NCBI GenBank assembly: GCA_015178975.1
Contig: WHVD01000035.1
Coordinates: 310,001-374,000, forward strand
DNA length: 64,000 nucleotides
From: Hysterangium stoloniferum
Lineage: Eukaryota; Basidiomycota; Agaricomycetes; Hysterangiales; Hysterangiaceae
Direction: 5' to 3'
Shown here: one piece after another, positions 35,225-45,417 of the stretch
Layout of the letters: each line of letters begins with the position of its first letter
Numbering within the stretch: the stretch's first letter is position 1
The notes under the pieces: generated by a model
What the model saw: only the letters and a program-made list of their open reading frames with translations
Told to the model about the DNA's origin: nothing
Databases searched by the model: none
Translations under genes and position numbers: made by a program

Positions 35225-35628
35225 TGTGAGGAGTATGCCTTTACCACAGTTTCATTGTGGTAAAACACTCCTTTTATTTTATTTATATTTTACACATTTT
35301 ATTCATATTTTTCTATCCCTTATATTCTTTGAATATTGCACCATTTCATTAGTTCAAAGCTTTGTGTATACTTGTGGGTGCACTCGGCACCAAATGAAAC
35401 TCAGACACACTTTTACCCAAGCACCACCACTCGTAAGACATAAACTAGGTCTACAGTGAGCAGTGATCAGGGTAATGTGTCAGCTACCACATAGGTAGCA
35501 TTATCTGAGCTATCTAACTCTTCAGGCCTTGAACTATAGCAGTTGAGGCCTCCACTCGAATCATCCTTCTTCCCATTCTACTCATTTCTTCGTATATAGA
35601 ATGGTCAGAACTTCCACCACTCTTCACA
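35225..35628 (+). mobile_element. Solo LTR, family E, TSD CTCAT
   Basis: It starts TGTGAGGAGTATGC and ends CTCTTCACA, with CTCAT on both sides (35220-35224 and 35629-35633). It also sits inside the Copia gag. Near its start is a hairpin TTTACCACA/TGTGGTAAA. The other copy is at 53714-54117. Confidence 0.92.
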
Positions 35629-36395
35629 CTCATGCACTGATCCTCTCAACTCTTTCACGGACCAAGTGGGACTTCACTGAGCCTTTGCAAGGTGCTCAGT
35701 CCTGCTGGGATGCACTCTTGATTCATCATTGCAATGGAGGCCCAATTCATCAGGTCCAACTGATCCAGGAGGCTCTTACACTCCAATGCTCCAAGTCCAC
35801 CTCTTTATCCACCATTGCATCTCAAATCTGTAAAGTTATCTCTCATGCATTTGAGATGGGACAGCTTACCGAGGATTTACTCAAGTGTATTGTGCTACTC
35901 AATTTTCTCACCAACTTTCCTCACCTGTGTTCCATCATCACTCATGACTTATCAGAGACTTCTGCTGCCACCTCATATCCATCCTCCTGCATTCTCATTC
36001 TTCTCAAAAATGAACAGCATATCCTTGAGTCAGATACCAAGTGTGCTGCTTCCTCTGATACCGTTGCCCTTGCCTCCCAGGCTCCACCATCAAAGTGCAA
36101 TGTCATCTCCTGCAGCAACTGCAAGAAACAGGGCCACATTGTCACTTACTGTGTCTCACCTGGGGGGATGGCTGGCAAAATGATTGAGGAATCCAAGGCT
36201 GCCAGGCACAAGGAACAGGAGAGTAAAAAGTCTGAGAATACCACCTCCTCACCTGCAGGGAAATTCCCTGTCAGTATTAAAGGAGCTGATGGACAGATCT
36301 TCACTGCATACATATATGGACACACCCCTTCCATCCAACTCAGCATTCACTGGTGTGGCCATTGTGAATCTCTCTACCTCTATCTCCCTATCTGA
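35629..36395 (+). pseudogene. Copia gag, C-terminal part with zinc knuckle
   Basis: After the nested LTR the gag frame continues (SRTKWDFTEP...) and ends in a CCHC knuckle CSNCKKQGHIVTYC, the RNA-binding motif of nucleocapsid. The N-terminal part lies upstream of the two nested LTRs (34200-34253 and 35085-35224). The true frame starts outside the nested LTR, so an apparent ATG within it is misleading. Confidence 0.75.
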
Positions 36396-36543
36396 TACAA
36401 TAGAATATGCTGGCTGGATCACTTTGGAAGATGACCTACATGTGACAGTTGATTGGACAATGCACACACAACTAGCAAATATGACAGCTCTCACTGCATC
36501 TACCATTTGCCCTCTATCTCAGACCACTGCCACACCCCTCTCC

Positions 36544-37720
36544 TGTGCCACATGTCCTTTTTGGTTGGACACAGGTGCAAGTGTTCATATCACACCTGAC
36601 CACAATTATTTCAAGTCCTTGCAGCCTATCCACCCATGCTCTGTTAAGGGCCATGGGGGGTTATCAGTCACAGCCATTGGCATAGGGGATGTCCACCTAC
36701 ACATTGGCAGGGGGGCTCATATAGTTCTTCATGATGTTCTCTATATCCCTACTGTATCTGTTTGGCTTGTCTCCATCCAGTGCATCACTAAAGACTCAAA
36801 GGTTATTGCACACTTTAGTGAATCCTCATGCTGGCTCACAAACTCCTCTGGTGAAACCATTGCATGCAGATCTCTATTTTTACACAAGAACCTGTACTCA
36901 CTATCAATCCAATCTGCCATGGGAGCACATGCTCTTTTCACCCATGGGGCTCTATACCTAGCTACAGTACTTGGCACTGACACCTAGGTCATGCCAATTA
37001 CCAGTCTATCATAGATATGATCAACAATGGATCAAAGGTATGCCAGCATCTATTTACCAGCAACCTCCAAAGTGTGACTTTTGCATTCTTGGAAAACAGA
37101 CCAAAAATTCTGTACCAAAAGTCTGAGCACAGGGGGATGGGCATAAAGCTACAAGGTGTTTAGAGAAAGTCTGGGTAGATCTGGCAGGGCTTAATGATGT
37201 GGCATCCTGCACAGGATCATTGTATATAATGAACATTGTTGATGATTATTCAAGCCACCCCTGGTCCATTCCTCTCAAAAGCAAGAGTGATGCTTTCCCT
37301 GCATTGCAGACTTCGGAGCTTACCTGTGAAGTGGAGACTAATCTGAAAATCAGTATTTATAGGGCAGACAATGGGGAATTGAAAATTAATCAAATGAGGT
37401 AGTGGTTGGAATCTCGAGGCACCATGCATCAATTTACTGCACCTCATACTTCTGCACATGTAGGTCATGTTGAATGACTGCACCAGACACTAATGGGCAA
37501 GGCCCGTACCATGTGGATATATGCAGGTTTGCCTCCCCAGTTTTTGGAGGAGTTCTACTTGACTGCTGCATATGTACATGGAAAATCAACAACACACCAA
37601 CTGCATGGCAAGACTCCTTGGGAACTCTGCAGATCTCTCTTACTTGCAGGAGGCTGGGTGCCATGCATTCATCCTCATCCTTAGTAAACATAATCCCAAA
37701 ATTTATGAGCACTCTATAGA
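36544..37720 (+). pseudogene. Copia protease and integrase
   Basis: The protease active site FWLDTGASVHIT lies at about 36560-36595. The GAG-pre-integrase/HHCC region begins at LGHANYQS (about 36985). The integrase core shows VDDYSSHPW, then YRADNGELK, then HVGHVE, the order of the DDE triad. Several in-frame stops and at least two frameshifts make it inactive. Confidence 0.78.
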
Positions 37721-37879
37721 ATGCATCCTTTTTGAATATGAGCCCAATATGAAAGATTATGCTATGACCACAAATCTAACCAGATCTATTTCTCTTACCA
37801 TGTTAAATTCCTTGAAAGTCATGAAGGCCATCCTTGCTTGCCTCCCTCCAACTCCCCCAAGCATCCACTACTTGTACTC

Positions 37880-38640
37880 AATCCCATATTTCCTGTGACC
37901 ACTCTACCATCTGCCTCTTGCACCAACACAGCCTGATGCTACTCCTATAACCACTGAGCCTATTGTTGCTGATCCAGTTCTTCTCCCAACTGGGGATGAC
38001 ACTCACCGTTCTTCTTGTCTTGCTACATGCATTCCTGATCTTCCCTCTTGGCTTGAAACAGCTGTTCAAGACTCAATTGCAAGTGCAGCATGTGTTCATG
38101 CACAATGGGAGGAACACCATCTTGACCTTCTACAGCTACATGATAATCTCCTCCCACCAGTTGATACTGCTGATGGTGATATCCTCATTTCAATCTCAAA
38201 TATTCCTACATGTGATGGATCTGCATCCTATGAGGCAGACCCCCTCACATGGGAAGAGGCTTGTAATTCCCCCCATGGAGAAGCCTGGTGTATTAGTTAC
38301 CAGGAAGAACTTCAGTCCTACAGGACATGGGGGTGTATGAGTTAGTACCAAGCTCAGAAGTTCCCACTGGTACCAAAATCCATAAAGGAAAACCAGTATT
38401 CCATGTCAAATGGGATGTCATGGGGAGGTGATCTGTTGAAAAACTAGGCTTGTTTTCAAGGGTTTTGAACAAGTCTATGGGTGTGATTATGATAAAACTA
38501 CCTCACCTACTGCCTGAATGGAATCCTGGCACCTTCTCCTACATATAGCAGCCCACTTTGGATGGGATGCACAGCAAATTGATGTTAAAACTGCCTTCTT
38601 GTTTAAAATAGGTACAAATAACAGGAGGAGTACTGCGGTG
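37880..38640 (+). pseudogene. Copia reverse transcriptase, N-terminal part
   Basis: The fragment reads TWEEACNSPHGEAW, then PTGTKIHKGKPVFHVKWDV, FKGFEQVYG and AQQIDVKTAFL in shifting frames, the conserved start of Copia RT. It breaks off just after IDVKTAFL and passes into the purine tract before the 3' LTR, so the YVDD region and RNase H are missing. Confidence 0.75.
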
Positions 38641-38787
38641 AGGAGGAGTGTTGAGGAACAAAGACACTGCACATATTCCCTTTGTTCACTTCATGTATAT
38701 ACAAATATGTAGTTTGGTTAGGGCAGAGTTACAGTAGAGTATAATGTGTAAATAGTAAACCAATGAAATAGGGAGGACTTTTTAACA

Positions 38788-39110
38788 AGGACTACAGATG
38801 TGGTTGGGGCAGATGCTGCACAAGCATTGGAGCTTGAGCCATTGCTTGGGGATCAGTTTGAGAATGGTGAGGATTTATGTGGGAGTACTAGGACTATAAC
38901 CCTGGGTGGACTTGCAACTCACAGGGTTTGTGATGAGCTGGCAGAGGACATTATGCACAATGTCATTGTGGGTACAGCTGGTGGCCAAAAATGCACTTGT
39001 ACTCCATCTTTTGACAGTCTCAGGCAAGGAGAGATAGGATGTGGAGCAGGAGCTGATGGTGAGGTAAGGATGCATGCAAAAAAAGGTCAGTTCACTCTGC
39101 ACCTTTTGTG
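38788..39110 (+). pseudogene. Frame cut by Copia insertion, right part
   Basis: The frame is open directly after the 3' LTR (TTDVVGADAAQALELEPLLG) and closes at a TGA near 39110. It is acidic and Gly-rich with no recognised domain. It is likely the continuation of the frame at 33481-33881. Confidence 0.4.
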
Positions 39111-39361
39111 ATGTATGTATCACTTAGACTAGGAATTTTTAAGTACTTAGCAGTAGTTTAAAAATACCAACTATGAAATATAAGGGGTTGAGTGTGTCAG
39201 TAGACTATTAACTTAGGGTTCTTATCTAATAGTAGTTAAAGATAAAATGAAATATTGGAAAACAAACAAATAGCTTTCATTCAGAGTGTGTAACTAAGAT
39301 AAGTCACATTAATGATAAGAGTGATTCCCATTAACCTGAGGAAGGTAATATCCTGTAAACC

Positions 39362-40121
39362 TGTTATGACCAGAATTCCTACCAGACTCTGAGCACTAAC
39401 TTATATGCACCTGCACCCTATACACACCAATTGTCAGTTTACTGGAATTCCTGCCAGACTCTGTACATCAGACTTGTCCACGTTCGACTTCATTACATCC
39501 CATATCAGTCACTGGAATACCCGCCGGACTCTGTCCCTGTCTATGTCTGCCCTCGTCCCATGCATCAGTCACCAGACCCCGCTCAGAAAACCCGTCATCC
39601 CTCTAACTGAGCCCCATTCCCATTTTAGTCAAATGACCTGTCATGATTCGGACTCTGCTCCATCCCATTCTGTTCCTAACACCAAATTTGGTGTTTACTT
39701 ATCTCGTTTTATGTTTGCTAGTTTTGTTTTCATTATTACTGGATTTGGTATGTTATTCATTCCACAGTCTATATAGTCTGGCAGATGTTGTACATACAAT
39801 CCAGTCAGAAAATCAGCTTAGATTCTCCCCAGTAATCTAGTACATTTTCCACTCTAAACTCCTCTTTGAATTACACCGCTCTCACTAGTTGGAGCCCATG
39901 GGCTCTGACACATCTATCACTCAACCTCCAACTTATTTATCTCGACTCCCCAACCTCTTGACCCATGACCCCTCGATCCACGAACTCTGCCCAGACTCCC
40001 ATCTGCCCATTTGAAATTGGACAACATGATCTTGTGAGAGCACAGCCTATAAGCTGAAGCCAAGTCCTACTGGATTTCCCATGGGTTTCTCTGGAAATCC
40101 TCCATGTATGCACCCTTAACA
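39362..40121 (+). mobile_element. Solo LTR, family A, TSD AAACC
   Basis: It starts TGTTATGACCAG and ends CCTTAACA, with AAACC at 39357-39361 and 40122-40126. A TATA-like CTATATAG lies near 39769. The shared motif CCTATAAGCTGAAGCCAAG is about 60 bp from the end. Confidence 0.92.
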
Positions 40122-40417
40122 AAACCTGGAACAGGTGGAATAGTTCTGCTTGAAAGTAGGAAGAGTTTGATCTGTAAAAAATGCTCCACAATGGCATCTG
40201 GCTGTATTATCAGGTGGAAAATAAGATGTAGGCAGTTCACTGGGTTGAGTCTTATAAACAAGTTCATCAGAAGGAAGCCTTGCCCATTGAGGGACTGAAA
40301 TTGGCAAGTGTGAGATGGGATTTTTTACAAATCCAGGGACTTGGCAAACAGTTATATTTTCCTCACTGTCACCAGTTGGTAGGAAGGAACCCACTTCATG
40401 AATGGATTCTGTGAAAT

Positions 40418-42788
40418 TGTTAAGTTCTGAAATGAAGATATGGAAGTCCCACAGATTTTCTGGTAATTATTCCTGAACACCTTCTGGGAATGTCCCACAG
40501 AGTCCCCGGGTAACAGTCTGGGAGTTTCTGGGGATTAGTACAAGGAGTGTATCAGTATAATTACCAGAGTAGTACTTGGGATGGACTTGGCTTATGTGCT
40601 GTGCCCTTGTACACTCATTTGGGTGTCCATATTTCAAGCTGATGGAATGCCTACAAGGAAGGTGTAGATTCCAGAGTTCCTATGGGAGTTCTGGGAATTG
40701 AGCATGCAGACAGACAAGAGGAGTCAAGACTGGATCAGGACATATTCAGGGTGTAACTCATTTGAGATTGAAACTGGATTGTAAGTACATGAATATAGCA
40801 GACTATGTAGACTTTGAAATACATATATGCAATACCAAATATGGTAGTAATAAGGTGCAAAACAGGTAATCATGAAACAAGACAGATAAACACCAAACTA
40901 GGTGTTAGGGACAGAATGGAACAGGAGTGGGGTGTTATGACCGTGTCAGAACCCGATGGTCCCTGAGGCTATTGCTGCCTATTGACATTTCAAGTTATTG
41001 ATCAAGTCATTGCATCGGAAACCATCAGTTGCCCAATGCTGACATATGCTTTCATGGCGATCAAACCCCATTTATACCCCCATCAAATTATACTTGTACT
41101 ATCTGGTTATACTCTGATACATCCCTTTTTTATTATGATGATCCATTTTACACTATGTTTCACATATGCCTGTATATACTTGTAACCCATGGATTATTTC
41201 CTTTTCTCGTAATTCCACTCTTGGTTAAATCACGGCCTCTGAACTTATTGTTACCTTCCAGTTCCTAGTCAAGTTTATTTGTCAGTAATGTTTCCACTCT
41301 TCCCTTAGTTAGTATTTTCTAAATGCCAATAATTTGTATATGAACCTGCTGCAGTTGTAGATACTAGACAATCAGAATATTGACTCAGAACACCCACATA
41401 CATCTCTAGAAGTCCTACTCTAAAGTATCCCACTCTCCACCTTTGCATGCGCTCACCCACTCTCGGTCCCTGACCCTTGGCCTGACTCTCGACTTGTCCT
41501 TCGGTCCTGATCAGCAACTCACTGTGAGGAACTTGTTAGGACTAGTCTTTGCCCACCCAAAATTTAAGGACACCTGACAGTTACTTGCTGTGAAGAGTGG
41601 TGGAAGTTCTAACTGTTCTATATACAAAGAATATCGACTGTTTAGGTATGACACAATGATGTATTGACTATCTAAGTCTAATACAGACCAAACACGTATT
41701 GACTATTTAGTTCAATACAGTTGAGAGGATTAGTTATCTTAAGTAGATTAGATAGCTAAGATGAATGAAAGAGAATCGACTTTGGAGTATGATTCAGAAT
41801 GACTGCTCGAGTGTTTAAGGAAATAACAAGAGAGTCAAATAAACAGAGTAGCATGGATATAGTCCACGCGGATCGAAATAACAGTTCAAGTTTTGACTAG
41901 TGTAGTTTGAAACTATGATTGCACTGGTAGTTAAGCCCATCTGTGACGGTTGATATGATACCCCAATCACAACTTGCAGGACACTAAGTAGGTGTCTGGG
42001 CAAGTCATGGTTACAGGGTAAAAAGTGTTTGAGTTCTAACTATAGGCACTAGAATACATAGGCCTGGCATGTATGTGCCCACAAGAGTCCATGTACTGAA
42101 TGCATAGGTCATCGAACTAAATATATGCATATAATAAAATAGAGAGAAAAATAGACATAATAATAGAAATATAGTGTGAGCTCGTCCGGACTATATTTCG
42201 GAGTATATTTCACAGTACCTCTCACACTTGCGAGGGCACAGCACATAAGCTGAAGCCAAGTCCTTCCGATCGGTCCCTGTCGGTCTACCGATATTAGTCA
42301 GTTTTCAGTTCTTAACATGGGGTCCAAAACTTGACAGGTCATTTGACCATAATAGGAGTGGGGTTCTATGCTCTGTTAGAGGGGTTCTGGGAGTCCCATT
42401 GGAGTCCTGTGATGGGTACAGAGAGTCGGGTATAAACAGGTTGACATGTGAATCTAGTAGAGTCTGACAACTGGTGCATGAGATACAGTGTCAGATATTG
42501 ACAGGTTGTTAGAGAGGTTCCAGGAGTCCAATCAGAGTCCTGTGATGGGAACAGAGAGTCGAGTGTATATAGGGTGGAGTCTGGGTCCTGGTGGGTTTTC
42601 CAGTTGTAACAGAAAGTGTCTAGTCAAGGGGCAGACTGACAGAATGGGATATGAGTCAAAGGGTACTTGAGGGATGAGGGTCAGGTTCTGGTGGATTCCA
42701 GATCTTGATACTGGTCTGGAAGATAGTTTGGAACCTAATATAATATCTGGGGGATACTCCATGGAGTTCCTGGGAACAGGTCTTGACA
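40418..42788 (-). mobile_element. Solo LTR, family B, TSD GAAAT, with nested LTR
   Basis: In plus orientation it runs from TGTTAAGTTCTG to GTCTTGACA, with GAAAT at 40413-40417 and 42789-42793. A family D LTR (40933-42317) with its own TGGGG duplication interrupts it. Without that, the LTR is about 980 bp, close to the copy at 46134-47212. Confidence 0.9.
40933..42317 (+). mobile_element. Family D LTR nested in family B, TSD TGGGG
   Basis: It starts TGTTATGACCGTG and ends GTTCTTAACA, with TGGGG at 40928-40932 and 42318-42322. It is about 440 bp longer than the copy at 47453 because of extra sequence around 41580-42180. The shared motif ACATAAGCTGAAGCCAAG lies at about 42244-42262. Confidence 0.9.
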
Positions 42789-43052
42789 GAAATTTCCTAT
42801 AGGATCTGTAATTCTGGCACCTGCAGCATATTCTTGGGCCTGACTTTTATGGTGACAGCCTTCACATATTGTGCATGACCTACAATGCCAGTATCCTTCA
42901 CATGTAAGGCAGACAATAACATGTTTGCCACCAGTCTTGAGCATATCAGGGGAACCCCAAACAGAAAAAATAAACTAGTCCCTTTGGGTACCTTCTTTTA
43001 AAAGATATGCTGATGGAAAATGGACCTCAGAGACAGGTTTAATGCTCATAAT

Positions 43053-43913
43053 TGTTAAGGGTGCGTACATGGAGGGTTTCCGGAGAAACCCGCAGGAAAT
43101 CTGGTAGGACTTGGCTTCAGCTTATAGGCTGTGCCTTCGTGAGATCATGTTGTCCAATTTCAAATGGGTGGACGGGAATCCCAGAGAGTCCAGGCAGAGT
43201 TTGTGGGTTGAGAGGTCGGGGAGTCGAGATAGATAAGTCGGAGGTTGAGTGATAGATGCGTCAGAGCCCATGGGCTCTGACTAGTGAGAGTGGTGTAATT
43301 CAAAGAGGAGTTTAGAGTGGAAAATATACTAAGATTACTGGGGAGAATCTAAGCTGATTTTCTGACTGGATTGTATGTACAACATCTGCCAGACTATATA
43401 GACTGTGGAATGAATAACATACCAAATCCAGTAATAATGAAAATGAAACTAGCAAACATAAAACGAGATAAGTAAACACCAAACTTGGTGTTAGGAACGG
43501 GACAGAATGGGAGCAGAGTCCGAATTGTGACAGGTCATAAAACCATAATGGGAATGGAGCAGGAGTGGAGTCCGAATCATGACAGGTCATAAAACCATAA
43601 TGAGAATGGAACGGGAGCGGAGTCCGAATCGTGACAGGTCATTTGACTATAACGGGAATGGGGCTCAGTTAGAGGGATGACGGGTTTTCCGAGCAGGGTC
43701 CAGTGACTGATGTGTGGGACAGAGTCGGACATAGACAGGGACAGAGTCTGGCGGGTATTCTGGTGACTGATACATGAAGTTAAAAAGTTGAATGTGGACA
43801 AGTCTGACATATGGAGTCTGGCAGGAATTCCGGTAAACTGACAATTGGTGCATATAGGGCACAGGTGCGTATAAGTTAGTGCCTGGAGTCTGGCAGGAAT
43901 TCTGGTCGTAACA
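43053..43913 (-). mobile_element. Solo LTR, family A, minus sense, TSD ATAAT
   Basis: In plus orientation it runs from TGTTAAGGGTGCG to GGTCGTAACA, with ATAAT at 43048-43052 and 43914-43918. It is internally similar to 34254-35079 and 39362-40121 on the opposite strand. The sequence AGGTCATAAAACCATAATG is tandemly repeated near 43530-43600. Confidence 0.92.
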
Positions 43914-44284
43914 ATAATGTGGTGCAGATGCTTTGATAATACCAGTGCATGTATACAATCATCAACTGGGCAGTCACACAAGAGGGAGGCTTCAGGGGTG
44001 GAAGTAGGTAGGTATCACACTTGCCAGTAATGGTCTGTCTTATTTAAATATCAGTATTATGGGGAGACTATATTGTAGGAAGTAAATACCTTTAAAACCT
44101 GTAGCTTTTTATCCCAATATTGGAGTACAAAGGTTGACTGATCAAGACAGATTAGCCCTTCATCCACTATACAACAATTCCAGCAAACATCTATTTCTTC
44201 CAATAGATCTTCCAGATCCTGACATAATTCTGGTGCAGGTGGGGCAGTACATTCATCATTGCAATTAGAGGCCAGGATGGTCAT

Positions 44285-44969
44285 ATTTGGTTCTGGACCA
44301 ATGGTCCTGGAAGGCCTGACATCCTGCCCACCATGAGATATGGGAATATTGCTTTCTATCCTACATCATTTTGACCCACTGTATACCTCCAAACATATTC
44401 TCTGTTTTTGTGGAAGATGAATGAGACTATTCTTTTGTAACTGAAGGCAATCTGTCCTGTGGAACTGTTGAAACAGTTGAATAACTCTTGACAAACACCC
44501 TGTGAGTGTGAGGAAAGTAAACACTAAGGAGACTTTCCCACACCCACAGCAGAGTATGCTACAGGGTGCTTACCTAAGCACCTACATATCAGTTACCTTA
44601 CTAGGTAACTCACTCAATACTGCATCTACAGTGCTGGGAAAAATACTACAAATATCAGAAAAATATAGGGAACATCATAGACTATGTGAGAGCTGTAATA
44701 TCATACTCTAACAGGAACAACCTGTATATTAACATTTATAGATGGCAAAGGAAGTTGCAACATAGTATTTGGTGATTGATTCACCACTTCCAAGTCTATT
44801 TTCAAATGTTTTATTTGTTCTTTTTTTCTGCTTCTTTTTGTCTGTGTGCATTATGAAAGTGTGGGAGGATAAGAAAAAATAAGGGATGTCACAGCACTGC
44901 TGTTTTCAGGTATTACCAATGGCCAATATCGGAGTTGGTTATGTGCCATTTTAGTATCAGCAGCTGCTC
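44285..44969. other. Right end of the DNA transposon-like insertion
   Basis: No gene was recognised. The last about 30 bp form the imperfect terminal repeat noted for the whole element. Confidence 0.4.
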
Positions 44970-44980
44970 TGAACTTGTCA

Positions 44981-45170
44981 ACAAGCTTTCAAACCCAATT
45001 GATATATTTATTGTAAGGTAAATATTTGCAGTGTATTATATTGTATTGTCTTGTGTAATGAATGATGACATTTTTGATTAATTTCTGCTTTCACTGGAAA
45101 AAGGATCCCCAAGATTTTTGGATCTATTGTGGATTAAAATCAGGTAAAGGATCCTACATGTGACTAGGGG
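44981..45170 (+). repeat. Segmental duplication unit 2, second piece
   Basis: It matches about 22753-22985, including AAAAAGGATCCCCAAGATTT. It ends where a further insertion (about 45171-48667) begins. The match to unit 1 resumes at about 48668. Confidence 0.8.
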
Positions 45171-45417
45171 GGGTGTAATCCTGGTGCCCCCAGTCTTATG
45201 CATGGACCCTTTAGTTTTACATTCTCATTTCAATCAACATGTGATTACATAATCACCGTGTTGCACTGTATAAGTAGCTGGGAAGTTTCAGGACCTTAGA
45301 TCTTACCGTATGCTGCACTTGCCTGTATCTTGTTCTGCTCTGGACAATACACTGTGGTCCTGTCAACTTGTGTGACCACCAGTGATCCCAATTGACGATG
45401 GGATTACAGGGGGGTTG

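Larger units (their letters stand above)
33882..38787 (+). mobile_element. Degenerate Copia retrotransposon with two nested solo LTRs
   Basis: The 5' LTR (about 33882-34058) and 3' LTR (38649-38787) share GAGGAACAAAGACAC...CACATATTCCCTTTG and end TTTTTAACA. The 5' LTR is followed at once by GGTTATGGGCC (34059-34069), complementary to the anticodon region of initiator tRNA-Met, as in Copia elements primed by a half-tRNA. A purine tract GAGGAGGAG precedes the 3' LTR. Gag, protease, integrase and the start of reverse transcriptase follow in order, with many stops. The RT core and RNase H are deleted before the 3' LTR. No clear target duplication is visible (5' edge mutated). Confidence 0.85.
39312..44284 (-). 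pseudogene. Cys-rich transposon-borne ORF split by three solo LTRs
   Basis: On the minus strand a frame is seen in pieces: 44284-43914 (CWNCCIVDEGLICLDQS, then CDCPVDDCIHALVLSKHLHH), 43052-42789 (VCLTCEGYWHCRSCTICEGC), 40417-40122 (CHCGAFFTDQTLPTF) and 39361-39312 (TGYYLPQVNGNHSYH and stop). At all three LTR sites, dropping the LTR plus one 5-bp duplication restores the frame across the joint. Stops remain near 44050 and 42980, so it is dead. The clusters of CxxC pairs suggest zinc binding. I do not recognise the family; transposase-associated cysteine-rich proteins are one possibility. Confidence 0.6.
32877..44969. mobile_element. DNA transposon-like insertion split by retroelements, 11-bp target duplication
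   Basis: TGAACTTGTCA flanks the region (32866-32876 and 44970-44980), while the duplicate unit at 22742 has the site once, an empty-site comparison. The ends are imperfect inverted repeats: both contain AAAATGGCA about 20 bp in, preceded by GATGA/TGATA. Subtracting the Copia element and the LTR insertions leaves about 3.2 kb of core. The core carries an interrupted plus-strand frame (33481-33881 and 38788-39110) and an interrupted minus-strand frame (44284 down to about 39312). The target length of 9-11 bp recalls Mutator-like elements, but I see no transposase motif. Confidence 0.6.

Noticed and set aside
35601..35628. Apparent ATG start of the Copia gag (MVRTSTTLHT)
   Set aside because: It lies inside the nested family E LTR; the real gag continues upstream of the two inserted LTRs.
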